Part shown: positions 17,702-25,593 of the stretch, piece after piece
How the letters are laid out: each line of letters begins with the position of its first letter
Position numbering within the stretch: position 1 is the first letter of the stretch
Assembly (NCBI RefSeq): GCF_041916735.1
Contig: NZ_JAYRYY010000010.1
Strand: one strand, 5' to 3'
DNA: 64,000 nucleotides
Source of the DNA: Zoogloea sp016790385
GTDB lineage: Bacteria > Pseudomonadota > Gammaproteobacteria > Burkholderiales > Rhodocyclaceae
Notes under the pieces: generated by a model
Database searches by the model: none
The model's input: only the letters and a program-made list of their open reading frames with translations
What the model was told of the DNA's origin: nothing
Position numbers and translations under genes: made by a program

Positions 17702-18694
17702 TCAGAGGACGATGCCGGTTTTCTGGATGCGCGCCTGGAAGGCGGCGAGCTGCTCGCCGACGGCTTCGTCGGCATCGGCGCCGAGGGCCAGCTCGACGAT
17801 GGGCAGCAGGGCGGACGCGGCGCGGGTACTCCAGCTGCGGGTCCATTCGGTGAGCACGTCCCGATTGGCGTCGGATTCGGCGGCCGCCACCTTGAGCACG
17901 GCGTCCACCCATTTGCGGGTCTCGTCGAACCAGTCGCTCATGAACTGGGTGAGCATGGCCACCGCCGAGCCGCCCTGCACCGACAGGTGCTTGTCGACGA
18001 TGCGTTCATAGACCAGCGGGTAGAGCAGGCCGTCGAGGGCCACGTTCTGGGCCACGAAGAGTTCGAAGGGGTCGCGGCACACCAGGCAGTCCTCCACGTA
18101 GCGGCGCAGGGGTTGCCAGGCGGCGGCGTCGAGCCAGGCCGTCTTGCCGGCCTCCAGGGCATCGGTGTCGCCCAGCAGCAGGCCCAGGCGCGACAGATAC
18201 TGGGCGATGCCCAGGTTGTCCATGGCGTGGTACATGCACGGCTGGGTGAAGGTGGTGCCGAAGCCGTAGCCGCAGATGAAGGTGTTGTGCTGGTTTGCGC
18301 CCCAGGCGGCATGGCGCAGGGGCACCAGCACCTCGAGGGCGACGTCGCGCAGCTCGTCGGAGAGCATGTCACCGAGGCCGCGGCTCTCCACGAAGCTGAA
18401 GTTGGCCTCGGCGGTCTCCTGCTGGCGGGCGCGGGTCAGGGTGTAAGTGCTGTAGTAGAACTGGCGCGGGTCCTTCAGGGCATACCAGTCGGCCATCCTG
18501 ATGCGGCTCAGATTGGGGTCGTAAAGCTGCTGGTCCGGGTCCCAGGTGGGCTTGTAATGGAGGTTCTCGGCGGCCTGGATGTCGTAGCTGCCCTCCTGGT
18601 AGCGCGAGGCGGGCTTGTCGCCAAACCGGCGCACCAGGTGGTCAAAAGCCTGGCGCTGGGGTGCGATGGCGACCGTGCGGAGGTCGATCTGCAT
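17702..18694 (-). CDS. dmpL: Phenol hydroxylase beta subunit P1
   Basis: This 330-residue beta subunit of the oxygenase is homologous to the alpha subunit but lacks the di-iron ligands. Recognisable stretches are YLEGSYDIQAAENLHYKPTW-like (here YQEGSYDIQAAENLHYKPTW) and DPRQFYYSTYTLTRA near the N-terminus, and CMYHAMDNLGIAQYLSRLG in the middle. The length fits the DmpL family. It follows dmpK by 24 bp. Confidence 0.95.
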   Translation of the reverse strand: MQIDLRTVAIAPQRQAFDHLVRRFGDKPASRYQEGSYDIQAAENLHYKPTWDPDQQLYDPNLSRIRMADWYALKDPRQFYYSTYTLTRARQQETAEANFSFVESRGLGDMLSDELRDVALEVLVPLRHAAWGANQHNTFICGYGFGTTFTQPCMYHAMDNLGIAQYLSRLGLLLGDTDALEAGKTAWLDAAAWQPLRRYVEDCLVCRDPFELFVAQNVALDGLLYPLVYERIVDKHLSVQGGSAVAMLTQFMSDWFDETRKWVDAVLKVAAAESDANRDVLTEWTRSWSTRAASALLPIVELALGADADEAVGEQLAAFQARIQKTGIVL

Positions 18695-18718
18695 GGTGGG
18701 TGTCTCCTGCTGTTCGGA

Positions 18719-18955
18719 TTATCGGAAGCGGGTGTGGGTGGCGTCGGCGAGACGCCAATCCCAGTCGCCCTGGGGCGTATCGGCGTCGCGGGGCGGCAGC
18801 AACTCCACCCGGTTGGCCAGGCAGAACTCGGTGAAGGCCTCGCGGGGGAGGATCATCTCGACGAAGACCTCCGGCTCGCCAATGGCAAACTCGAATTCCA
18901 CGAAGCCATTGGGGCGCTCGCCCGACGGGCGCACGAAATGGCGGGTGGTGTCCAT
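18719..18955 (-). CDS. dmpK: Phenol hydroxylase assembly protein P0
   Basis: This 78-residue protein is DmpK/PhhK-like, thought to help iron loading or assembly of the oxygenase rather than catalysis. It reads FVRPSGERPNGFVEFEFAIG, then LPREAFTEFCLANRVELL, both typical of the family. It sits directly upstream of dmpL and 7 bp downstream of the catechol dioxygenase gene. Confidence 0.92.
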   Translation of the reverse strand: MDTTRHFVRPSGERPNGFVEFEFAIGEPEVFVEMILPREAFTEFCLANRVELLPPRDADTPQGDWDWRLADATHTRFR

Positions 18956-18962
18956 GCCCGCC

Positions 18963-19892
18963 TCAGCTCACCACGGTGAGGAAGGTCTCGTGGAGCTTGC
19001 GCTGGGGGTAATCGAGGCCCTGGCCGAAGTTGTCGAAGGTCCAGGTCATGGTCTCGTAATCGGGATAGGGCAGATGGCCGCCGACGAAGGTCTCGAAGCG
19101 GTTGCCCGACGGGTCCCAGGCGTAGATGGTGCAGCCGCGGGTGACCCCGTGGCGGGTGGGGCCGATGTCCACGGGCACGGCGTTCATGGACATGATGTCA
19201 CCGGCGCGCAGTACCTGGTCCCAGCTCTCCATCAGGAAGGAGCAGTGGTGCAGCTTGCCCGGTTCGGGATATTCGGCGAAGGCGATGTCATGCACCTTCT
19301 GCCCGCAGGACAGCCAGATCGCCGCATTGGCATTGCCATCCGGCGTGAGCACCCGCTCCACCAGATAGAAACCCAGCACCTCGGTGAAGATCTTCTGCAC
19401 CTCGGCCACCTTCGGGCCGTAGAGCAGCGCATGGTCGAGGCGGACCGGGGCGATGCCGTGATCGCGGGCCTTGCTCCAGGGCGCCGGGTTGATCAGCGGA
19501 ATGCCGTTGCCCACCTTGTCCTTCTCGGCGTAAAGCTCCATCACGTGGCCCGAGGGCAGCGTGAAGCGCACCCGCTCGCCGGTGGCCAGCATCTCCCCGG
19601 CGGGAATGCGCTCGGTGACAAGGCCATAGGCCCGCAGGTCGGCCTCGAATTTGTCCAGAGTCGCCTTGTCCAGCACGCGGAAGCCGAAGAAATCCAGGCC
19701 GGCCCGGTCGGATTCGCGGATCACATAACTGTTGTGGTCGCGCTCGTCCCAGCACTTGAAGTACACGCGGCCCTGGGCATCACGGCCGGTTTCCACCAGG
19801 CCGAGCACATCGCGGTAAAAACGCACGGCCTCGTTCAGATCGAGCACGCGCACCTGGGCGTGGCCCGGGCGCAGAACACCAGTCATTGCCAT
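18963..19892 (-). CDS. dmpB: Catechol 2,3-dioxygenase
   Basis: This 309-residue type I extradiol dioxygenase opens catechol to 2-hydroxymuconic semialdehyde. Two vicinal-oxygen-chelate domains are present; the C-terminal one carries the Fe(II) ligands in RLDHALLYG, KLHHCSFLME and NRFETFVGG. AGGAG sits 8 nt before the ATG at 19892. The gene is placed upstream of the phenol hydroxylase genes, right after the ferredoxin, unlike the classical dmp order where it follows them. Confidence 0.96.
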   Translation of the reverse strand: MAMTGVLRPGHAQVRVLDLNEAVRFYRDVLGLVETGRDAQGRVYFKCWDERDHNSYVIRESDRAGLDFFGFRVLDKATLDKFEADLRAYGLVTERIPAGEMLATGERVRFTLPSGHVMELYAEKDKVGNGIPLINPAPWSKARDHGIAPVRLDHALLYGPKVAEVQKIFTEVLGFYLVERVLTPDGNANAAIWLSCGQKVHDIAFAEYPEPGKLHHCSFLMESWDQVLRAGDIMSMNAVPVDIGPTRHGVTRGCTIYAWDPSGNRFETFVGGHLPYPDYETMTWTFDNFGQGLDYPQRKLHETFLTVVS

Positions 19893-19937
19893 TTCTCGTC
19901 TCCTCTTTATCGGTATGGATGGGTCAAACGCAATTCA

Positions 19938-20252
19938 TCAAACGGTGGCCGGCGCACAAACGCGCGTGTGCAGCTTGCCGATCACCTTCAGGGAAAGATC
20001 GCTGGCCGGAAACACTCGGCAGGCCAGCAACCTGCGGCCGGCCCGGTCGTCATCGCTGACGTGGTCCCGGCTCATGGCCCGGGTGTGGAAATCGCCGGAC
20101 AGCACTTCCACCTTGCACACCCCGCAGGCGCCGCCCCGGCAGCCCACCGGAATTCCGCGCTTGCCCAGCCGGGCCATGGCCGTCAGCAGGGACTCCTCCT
20201 GGTCACAGGCGTAGCGCTCGCCGGTGTCGTCGATAGTTACGGTGTGGGGCAT
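19938..20252 (-). CDS. dmpQ: Plant-type ferredoxin for reactivation of catechol dioxygenase
   Basis: This 104-residue [2Fe-2S] ferredoxin carries the cluster motif CRGGACGVCKVEVLSG and the last ligand in RRLLACRVFPASD. In XylT/DmpQ systems this protein re-reduces the iron of inactivated catechol 2,3-dioxygenase. It is the first gene of the operon, about 75 nt downstream of the expected start site of the sigma-54 promoter. Confidence 0.92.
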   Translation of the reverse strand: MPHTVTIDDTGERYACDQEESLLTAMARLGKRGIPVGCRGGACGVCKVEVLSGDFHTRAMSRDHVSDDDRAGRRLLACRVFPASDLSLKVIGKLHTRVCAPATV

Positions 20253-20337
20253 GGGGCGTCTCCTTGTTCCCTGCTTTACGTTCTTGTCCGGGGCGCGCTC
20301 GGATCAACAGATCTGATGCACCCACAAACGTGACTAA

Positions 20338-20353
20338 TGCAGCCGCCGTGCCA
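20338..20353 (-). promoter_or_regulatory. Sigma-54 (-24/-12) promoter of the dmpQBKLMNOP operon
   Basis: Read on the minus strand the site is TGGCACGGCGGCTGCA. Against the consensus TGGCACGNNNNTTGCW there is one mismatch. The GG and GC doublets have the required spacing. Transcription would start near 20327. A DmpR/XylR-type activator gene lies 3.5 kb away, and such activators require sigma-54 promoters. I did not find a convincing upstream activator palindrome by eye. Confidence 0.78.
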
Positions 20354-20664
20354 TGTGCGGCAACTCGCTGATTAGGAAAGGGAAAGCGGTGAAATGGAGA
20401 AAACACCACGGGCCTGGCACCTGACGGATTTGTCCGCCGGGCCGGGTGGGGTGACAAAAAGGTAAAGCTGCGGTGCAGCAAGGAACGGTCAGCCGTTGTG
20501 CCCCGTGCCTCCCGCAGCCGAGCGCCGCAACCAAATAACGAACGGCGATGACGCCTGCGCTTGCAGTTCTATCGACACCTCTGCGAGTTATGCCTTTTCA
20601 GTGCCCCGAGACTGACCACCCCCGGACGGCCCCGTTTGGCATGCGTGCAGCAGATGTCATTTGA

Positions 20665-20841
20665 GTCGGAATTTTCCCCGACCAGCTACCAGACGCGGCG
20701 CGAGCAACCCAGGATGCCGAAGCGATCTTGCCATCAGGCTTTGAAAAGCCGCTCCAACTCATAGCCCGAATCATTGAACTCATCGGTTATTCGCACATCA
20801 ACACAGAAGCATACGCCGACCTTTTCACCGAGCTTTCTTGA
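20665..20841 (+). pseudogene. Possible gene remnant (C-terminal coding fragment)
   Basis: An open frame without a usable start codon, bounded upstream by TGA at 20662. It reads through LPDAARATQDAEAILPSGFE, KPLQLIARIIELIGYSH and INTEAYADLFTELS to TGA at 20839-20841. The last 40 residues look like a normal amphipathic protein end. It fills the gap before the lipoprotein gene. I do not recognise the family; chance is possible. The rest of the 20253-20858 gap holds only the sigma-54 promoter. Confidence 0.3.
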
Positions 20842-20858
20842 CTTGAGGAGACACCACG

Positions 20859-21917
20859 ATGAATCTAGACACCCCCCCTTCCGTCGTCCGCAAAGGGCAG
20901 GTTTGCGGTACCAGCCTGCTGTTGGCACTGACACTGAGCGCATGCGGTGGGTCCGGTGGAGACGGGCCGTCCAATACATCAGTCGGAACCTCTCCGGGGG
21001 TGGTCGATACGGGCGGAAGGGGCTCCGCGAACGCACACCGCATCACGCGCATGCGCTACGACCTGGACAATAACGGCACCATCGACAGTGTGCGCACCTT
21101 CAGTTACAACGCCGACGGACGTGTGGTTGCAGAGCACTACACCTACACGGGCGATGGAAGCCCGGACACCGACTTCAGAAATTTTTCGATCGACGCGCCC
21201 TCTGGCAATCAGACAACGAGCTACACCTACGACAGTTCGGGCCTGTTGCAGCTTTGGTCCATCGTGGACGCATCCGGCGCACGAACAGATTCCCGTTACG
21301 AATACGGCAATGACAAATTGATCGATCGCTACACGATCGATACGTTCAACGCGGTCGGGGGACTCACCGGCACCGTGTATTTCCAGATGGACAACATGGG
21401 GACGCGATTGACCGACTGGCGCCTCTACGTCGATGGCAACAGCACGCCCTTGCAAAACGCTGCGCTGACGTACAACGCCGGCGGCCAGGTGCAATCCGAC
21501 CTGCTGACAGTAACCAGCGCCGGCACACAGACCTTGACGACCTATGGCTATAACGCTGCCGGAAGGATCCAATCCGTGCGCCAGAGCACGCCCTCTAATT
21601 CAGCTTTCTTCACAGAGCACGCCTACACCTACAGCAGTGCGAATATCTTGTCGGCCATTATTGCCACCGGCAACTCGGCCAATGACATCTACCGGTGGGA
21701 CTACATCGTCAATAGCGACGGTCTGAATACGGAATGGCGGATCGATCTCGACTCCAACCAGACCGTCGAGGCGGTCGTCTACATCGATTGGGAATCCGGC
21801 CCGTGTCTTCAGACCTTCATCTGGGCCCCGCGCGCGCACCCGAATTTCGTCGCGGGTGGGAATGTTCCCTACGCGCCAGGATCGGGCTATGCGGTGCTGC
21901 CCACCTGCGGACCGTAA
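20859..21917 (+). CDS. Lipoprotein with YD/RHS-like repeats
   Basis: This 352-residue predicted lipoprotein has the lipobox LTLSAC near residue 29, followed by a Gly/Ser/Thr-rich spacer. The body shows several degenerate repeats of the type TFSYNADGRVV, SYTYDSSGLLQ, RYEYGNDKLID, ALTYNAGGQVQ and TYGYNAAGRIQ, like the YD repeats of RHS shells but without a toxin tail. A good ribosome-binding site (GAGGAG) precedes the ATG. It is monocistronic and probably sits on the outer membrane; the role is unknown. Confidence 0.75.
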   Translation: MNLDTPPSVVRKGQVCGTSLLLALTLSACGGSGGDGPSNTSVGTSPGVVDTGGRGSANAHRITRMRYDLDNNGTIDSVRTFSYNADGRVVAEHYTYTGDGSPDTDFRNFSIDAPSGNQTTSYTYDSSGLLQLWSIVDASGARTDSRYEYGNDKLIDRYTIDTFNAVGGLTGTVYFQMDNMGTRLTDWRLYVDGNSTPLQNAALTYNAGGQVQSDLLTVTSAGTQTLTTYGYNAAGRIQSVRQSTPSNSAFFTEHAYTYSSANILSAIIATGNSANDIYRWDYIVNSDGLNTEWRIDLDSNQTVEAVVYIDWESGPCLQTFIWAPRAHPNFVAGGNVPYAPGSGYAVLPTCGP

Positions 21918-22033
21918 AGCGCCGTACTGGGTTGGATTCCGCCAGGGTCACCTCGCGTTGTTCGGACGGCGCGCCTGTTTCGGGCGCCGGCCGATCCTCT
22001 GCGAGCGTCAGTCTTTAGGAGTGGATGCTTGAA

Positions 22034-22053
22034 TTAACTAGACGATCAGTCTA
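22034..22053. promoter_or_regulatory. TetR operator, copy 1
   Basis: The sequence TTAACTAGACGATCAGTCTA contains the inverted repeat TAGAC-N5-GTCTA, like known NemR-type boxes. An identical 20-bp copy precedes acuI at 22715-22734. It lies 11 bp before the tetR start codon, fitting autorepression. Confidence 0.78.
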
Positions 22054-22064
22054 ATATCCACCCC

Positions 22065-22703
22065 ATGGAAACCCAAAGCCCTCCCACCCGCCGTCGCGGC
22101 AGGCCGCCGAAATCGCGTGATGACCTCGTGGGCACCCGCGATCTGCTGCTGCGCGCCGGCCTGGAAGTCCTTACCGAAAAGGGCTTCTCGGCTTCCGGGC
22201 TCGACGAGATTCTCGGGCGCGCGGGCGTTCCCAAGGGCTCCTTCTATCACTACTTCGACAGCAAGGAAGCGTATGGCCTCGCGCTCATCGAGCGCTACGC
22301 CGATTTCTTTGCACGAAAGCTCAACGGGCATCTGCGCAATCCATCGCTCGCGCCCCTGGCCCGCCTGCATGCCTTCGTGGACGACGCAAAAGACGGCATG
22401 GCCCGTCACGGGTTTTGCAGGGGGTGTCTGATCGGCAACCTCGGGCAGGAGATGGGGGCCTTGCCCGAGAGCTTTCGGCTGAAACTCAGGGAGACCTTCG
22501 AGGATTGGCAGGACCGCTTTTCGACGTGCCTGATGGAAGCCCAGGAAAAGGGCGAACTCGCCCCGGACGAAAGCCCCCGTGAGCTGGCAGCCTTTTTCTG
22601 GATTGGCTGGGAAGGCGCCGTGCTGCGAGCAAAGTTGGAGCGCTCGGCTCGCCCGCTGGACCTGTTTGCCGGCTTCTTTTTTGCGCGCCTGAAGCCGGCC
22701 TGA
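22065..22703 (+). CDS. TetR-family repressor (AcuR/NemR-like)
   Basis: A 212-residue TetR regulator. The N-terminal helix-turn-helix (about residues 22-68) reads GFSASGLDEILGRAGVPKGS then FYHYFDSKEAYG. The C-terminal domain has the AcuR/NemR-like HGFCRGCLIGNLGQEMG segment with two cysteines, which in relatives can sense electrophiles or acryloyl compounds. Identical operators lie before it and before the adjacent oxidoreductase gene, so it very probably represses both. Confidence 0.88.
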   Translation: METQSPPTRRRGRPPKSRDDLVGTRDLLLRAGLEVLTEKGFSASGLDEILGRAGVPKGSFYHYFDSKEAYGLALIERYADFFARKLNGHLRNPSLAPLARLHAFVDDAKDGMARHGFCRGCLIGNLGQEMGALPESFRLKLRETFEDWQDRFSTCLMEAQEKGELAPDESPRELAAFFWIGWEGAVLRAKLERSARPLDLFAGFFFARLKPA

Positions 22704-22714
22704 TTTTTTTGCAG

Positions 22715-22734
22715 TTAACTAGACGATCAGTCTA
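22715..22734. promoter_or_regulatory. TetR operator, copy 2
   Basis: An exact 20-bp copy of the site at 22034-22053 (core TAGACGATCAGTCTA). It lies between the tetR stop and the GTG start of the acrylyl-CoA reductase gene at 22753, so the reductase gene probably has its own repressed promoter. Confidence 0.78.
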
Positions 22735-22752
22735 TTTTTTGAGGAGACCACC

Positions 22753-23736
22753 GTGTTCAAAGGCATCTTGATCGAGAAGGACGAATCGGGTTATCGCGCC
22801 AATGTGAAAGACATTGATGACGCTCAGCTGCCCGACGGCAATGTGACGGTGCGCGTCGGCTTCTCGACGCTGAACTACAAGGATGGCCTGGCCATCACCG
22901 GCAAAGGGCCGGTGGTCCGCAAGTTCCCGATGGTTCCGGGCATCGACCTCGCGGGGGTGGTGGAGGAAAGCGCCCATCCCGACTACAAGGCCGGCGATGC
23001 CGTGGTGTTGAACGGCTGGGGCGTGGGTGAAGGCCATTGGGGCGGGCTCGCCCAGAAGGCCAGGCTCAATGGCGACTGGCTGGTTCCCCTGCCCGCCCGA
23101 TTCACGCCGCAACAAGCCATGTCGATCGGTACCGCGGGCTACACCGCCATGCTCTGCGTGCTCGCCCTGGAGCGCCATGGAGTGAAGCCCGGCGACGGTG
23201 AGATCGTGGTCACGGGTGCCGCCGGCGGCGTGGGCAGCGTCGCCATCGCCGTCCTGTCGAAGCTCGGCTACACCGTGGTGGCCGTAACCGGACGCCCCGA
23301 CGATGCCGATTACCTCAAGCAACTGGGCGCCGTCGAGATCCTCGAAAGGTCGCAATTTTCCGCTCCGGGCAAACCGCTGAGCAAGGAGCGCTGGGCCGGT
23401 GCGGTGGATGTGGTGGGCAGCCATACCCTGGCAAATATCTGCGCATCGACCCGGTACCGTGGCGTGGTGACCGCCTGTGGCCTCGCCGGCGGCATGGACT
23501 TCCCTTCCACCGTGGCCCCGTTCATCCTGCGTGGCGTCACCCTTGCCGGCGTGGATAGCGTGATGTGCCCCCGGGCGGAGCGTATGATCGCGTGGCAGCG
23601 GCTGGGCACCGACCTGGATATCGACAAGCTCGGCGCAATCAGTCGCGTGGTCGGACTCGACGAAGCCATCCCCCTCGCGCATCAGCTCCTCGCCGGAAGC
23701 GTGCGCGGGCGGGTGGTGGTGGATGTGAATCGTTGA
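22753..23736 (+). CDS. acuI: Acrylyl-CoA reductase / YhdH-type quinone oxidoreductase
   Basis: This 327-residue zinc-free medium-chain oxidoreductase is of the AcuI/YhdH group, which reduces acryloyl-CoA to propionyl-CoA with NADPH. Seen in sequence: FSTLNYKDGLAITGKGPVVR near the N-terminus, the nucleotide-binding VTGAAGGVGSVAIAVLSKLG, and the family end RGRVVVDVNR. GAGGAG precedes a GTG start. The TetR gene upstream carries the same operator and is the likely regulator. It may detoxify acrylate-like or other electrophilic enoyl compounds. Confidence 0.88.
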   Translation: MFKGILIEKDESGYRANVKDIDDAQLPDGNVTVRVGFSTLNYKDGLAITGKGPVVRKFPMVPGIDLAGVVEESAHPDYKAGDAVVLNGWGVGEGHWGGLAQKARLNGDWLVPLPARFTPQQAMSIGTAGYTAMLCVLALERHGVKPGDGEIVVTGAAGGVGSVAIAVLSKLGYTVVAVTGRPDDADYLKQLGAVEILERSQFSAPGKPLSKERWAGAVDVVGSHTLANICASTRYRGVVTACGLAGGMDFPSTVAPFILRGVTLAGVDSVMCPRAERMIAWQRLGTDLDIDKLGAISRVVGLDEAIPLAHQLLAGSVRGRVVVDVNR

Positions 23737-23818
23737 TGGCCGGCGGCCGCTCCGCCGGCTGGCGGCCGGAGCGGCGTCCTGGCCTGATGGGGGCGGCGCC
23801 CCCCGTGCTCAAAGCGCC

Positions 23819-25489
23819 CTAGCCTTCCACGCCCTGCTTCAGGCGATACGCCAGTTGCCGCCGGGTGATGCCCAGCAGCCTGGCGGCATGGGTCAGGTTG
23901 CCGCCGGCCCGCTGCACGGCGAGCTCCAGCAGGCGGGCTTCGTGCTGCTCCAGGTTGAAACCGTCCTGGAGAATGGCTTCGTACAGCCGCTGACGGCTGG
24001 CGTCGCCGGCATGACCCACCTGGCCGGCCCGGTTCACTTCGGCGCCCGGGGCTTGGGCCGGGGCGCCGCCGGCAAAGAGGTGGTCGATCTCGATCAGCCC
24101 ACCGTTGGGCGCCAGCAGCACGCCGCGCTCGATGAGGTTTTGCAGCTCGCGCACGTTGCCCGGCCAGGGATAGGCCATCAGCGCCTGCATGGCCCGGTCG
24201 CTGATGCCCTGGAGCTTCTTGTGATACGAAGCCTCATATTTCTCCACCAGGGACGCGGCCAGCAGCGGAATGTCGCTGCGCCGCTCGCGCAGGGGCGGGA
24301 TCACCACCGGATAGGTGGCAAGGCGGTAATACAGGTCGGCGCGGAAGCGGCCGGCCGCGATGGCCTGTTGCAGATCGACATTGGTGGCGGCCACCAGGCG
24401 CACATCGATCTTGCGGGTCTGCTCGTCGCCCAGGCGCTCCACCTCGCCGGTCTGGAGCACCCGCAACAGCTTGACCTGGGCAGCAGGTGACAGATCGCCC
24501 ACTTCGTCCAGGAACAAGGTGCCCCCGTGGGCGCGCTCGAAGCGCCCCGGCCGGGAAGCCTGGGCGCCGGTATAGGCGCCCTTCTGCACGCCGAAGAGTT
24601 CGGATTCGATCAGGTCGTGGGGAATCGCCGCGCAATTGACCGCCACGAAGGGCTGGTCGGCCCGGTTGCCATGGTCGTGGAGCCAGCGGGCGAACATCTC
24701 CTTGCCCACGCCGGTTTCGCCGAGCAGGAGCACCGTGATGGGGCTGGCGGCGGCCTTGCTCACCAGATCGAAGGCGCCGCGAAAACCGCTGGAGGCGCCG
24801 ATCAGGTTGTCGGCGGCCCGCGTCGAACAGAGGGTCTTGCGCAGGCGTGAGATCTCCTCGCGCATTTCGTCGAGCTGGCCTTGCAGGTCTTCGGGCTTGA
24901 AGTAGTTGAGGTAGGGGTCGTCACCCCAGGCCTCTAGGGGCTTGCCGACGATGTGGCAGAGGGGATCGCCGCAGGCCACGCAGGCGGTTTCCTTGAAGAT
25001 CACCGGGCGGTTGAAAAACTGGGTGACGTAACCCGAGGCGTAGCCGACGATGGTCCAGCAGGCGGGGTCGTCGCCAATCCCGAAGAGCTGGAGGTGCGAA
25101 TCGGCCTCCCAGGAGTTGCGCCAATCCACCTCGCCGGCAAAACTGCCCCGCTCCCAGTCCAGATCGGCCTGCACGATGGTGGCCTTGACCAGCCCTTCAA
25201 AGGCATGAAGCTCGGGGCCGATGCGGAATACGTCGTAGGGGTCGCCGGCCCCCAGGAGCTTCTTGGCCAGCTCGGCATCCTGCTGGCCGGAGACGAAGCC
25301 CATGCGGATGAGCAGGCCCTTGGCCCGCTCGGCGCCGAGGGAGTCGAACAGCTCCCGCCGCAGGGCGCCCATGGAGCGGGCGTGGAGCAGCAGCATGCGG
25401 TTCTCGTCCAGCCAGATCTGGCCTTCGTCCACGTTGAAGCGCAGGCGTGAGCGCAGATTGAACTGTTCGATGAGCTTCTGCTCGGCCAT
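23819..25489 (-). CDS. dmpR: Sigma-54-dependent phenol-responsive activator (DmpR/XylR type)
   Basis: This 556-residue NtrC-class activator has three parts. Residues 1-210 are the aromatic-sensing XylR_N/V4R domain, with the zinc-type cysteines in ETACVACGDPLCHIVGKP. Residues about 235-470 are the AAA+ domain: LLLGETGVGKE (Walker A), the sigma-54 contact loop GAYTGA, and GGTLFLDEVGDL (Walker B). The C-terminal Fis-like helix-turn-helix includes LTHAARLLGITRRQLAYRL. The loop has the GAYTGA variant of GAFTGA. It should bind phenols directly and activate the sigma-54 promoter upstream of dmpQ. Confidence 0.93.
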   Translation of the reverse strand: MAEQKLIEQFNLRSRLRFNVDEGQIWLDENRMLLLHARSMGALRRELFDSLGAERAKGLLIRMGFVSGQQDAELAKKLLGAGDPYDVFRIGPELHAFEGLVKATIVQADLDWERGSFAGEVDWRNSWEADSHLQLFGIGDDPACWTIVGYASGYVTQFFNRPVIFKETACVACGDPLCHIVGKPLEAWGDDPYLNYFKPEDLQGQLDEMREEISRLRKTLCSTRAADNLIGASSGFRGAFDLVSKAAASPITVLLLGETGVGKEMFARWLHDHGNRADQPFVAVNCAAIPHDLIESELFGVQKGAYTGAQASRPGRFERAHGGTLFLDEVGDLSPAAQVKLLRVLQTGEVERLGDEQTRKIDVRLVAATNVDLQQAIAAGRFRADLYYRLATYPVVIPPLRERRSDIPLLAASLVEKYEASYHKKLQGISDRAMQALMAYPWPGNVRELQNLIERGVLLAPNGGLIEIDHLFAGGAPAQAPGAEVNRAGQVGHAGDASRQRLYEAILQDGFNLEQHEARLLELAVQRAGGNLTHAARLLGITRRQLAYRLKQGVEG

Positions 25490-25593
25490 GGTGTCCCCGT
25501 TTCCTTATCGCCCCCGGCCTCTGCGGGCCGGTGTGGACGCCTACTTTAACCCCGCAGGCGATTTGTGCGGAGCGCAGGCGTCACGGCGTGCGC

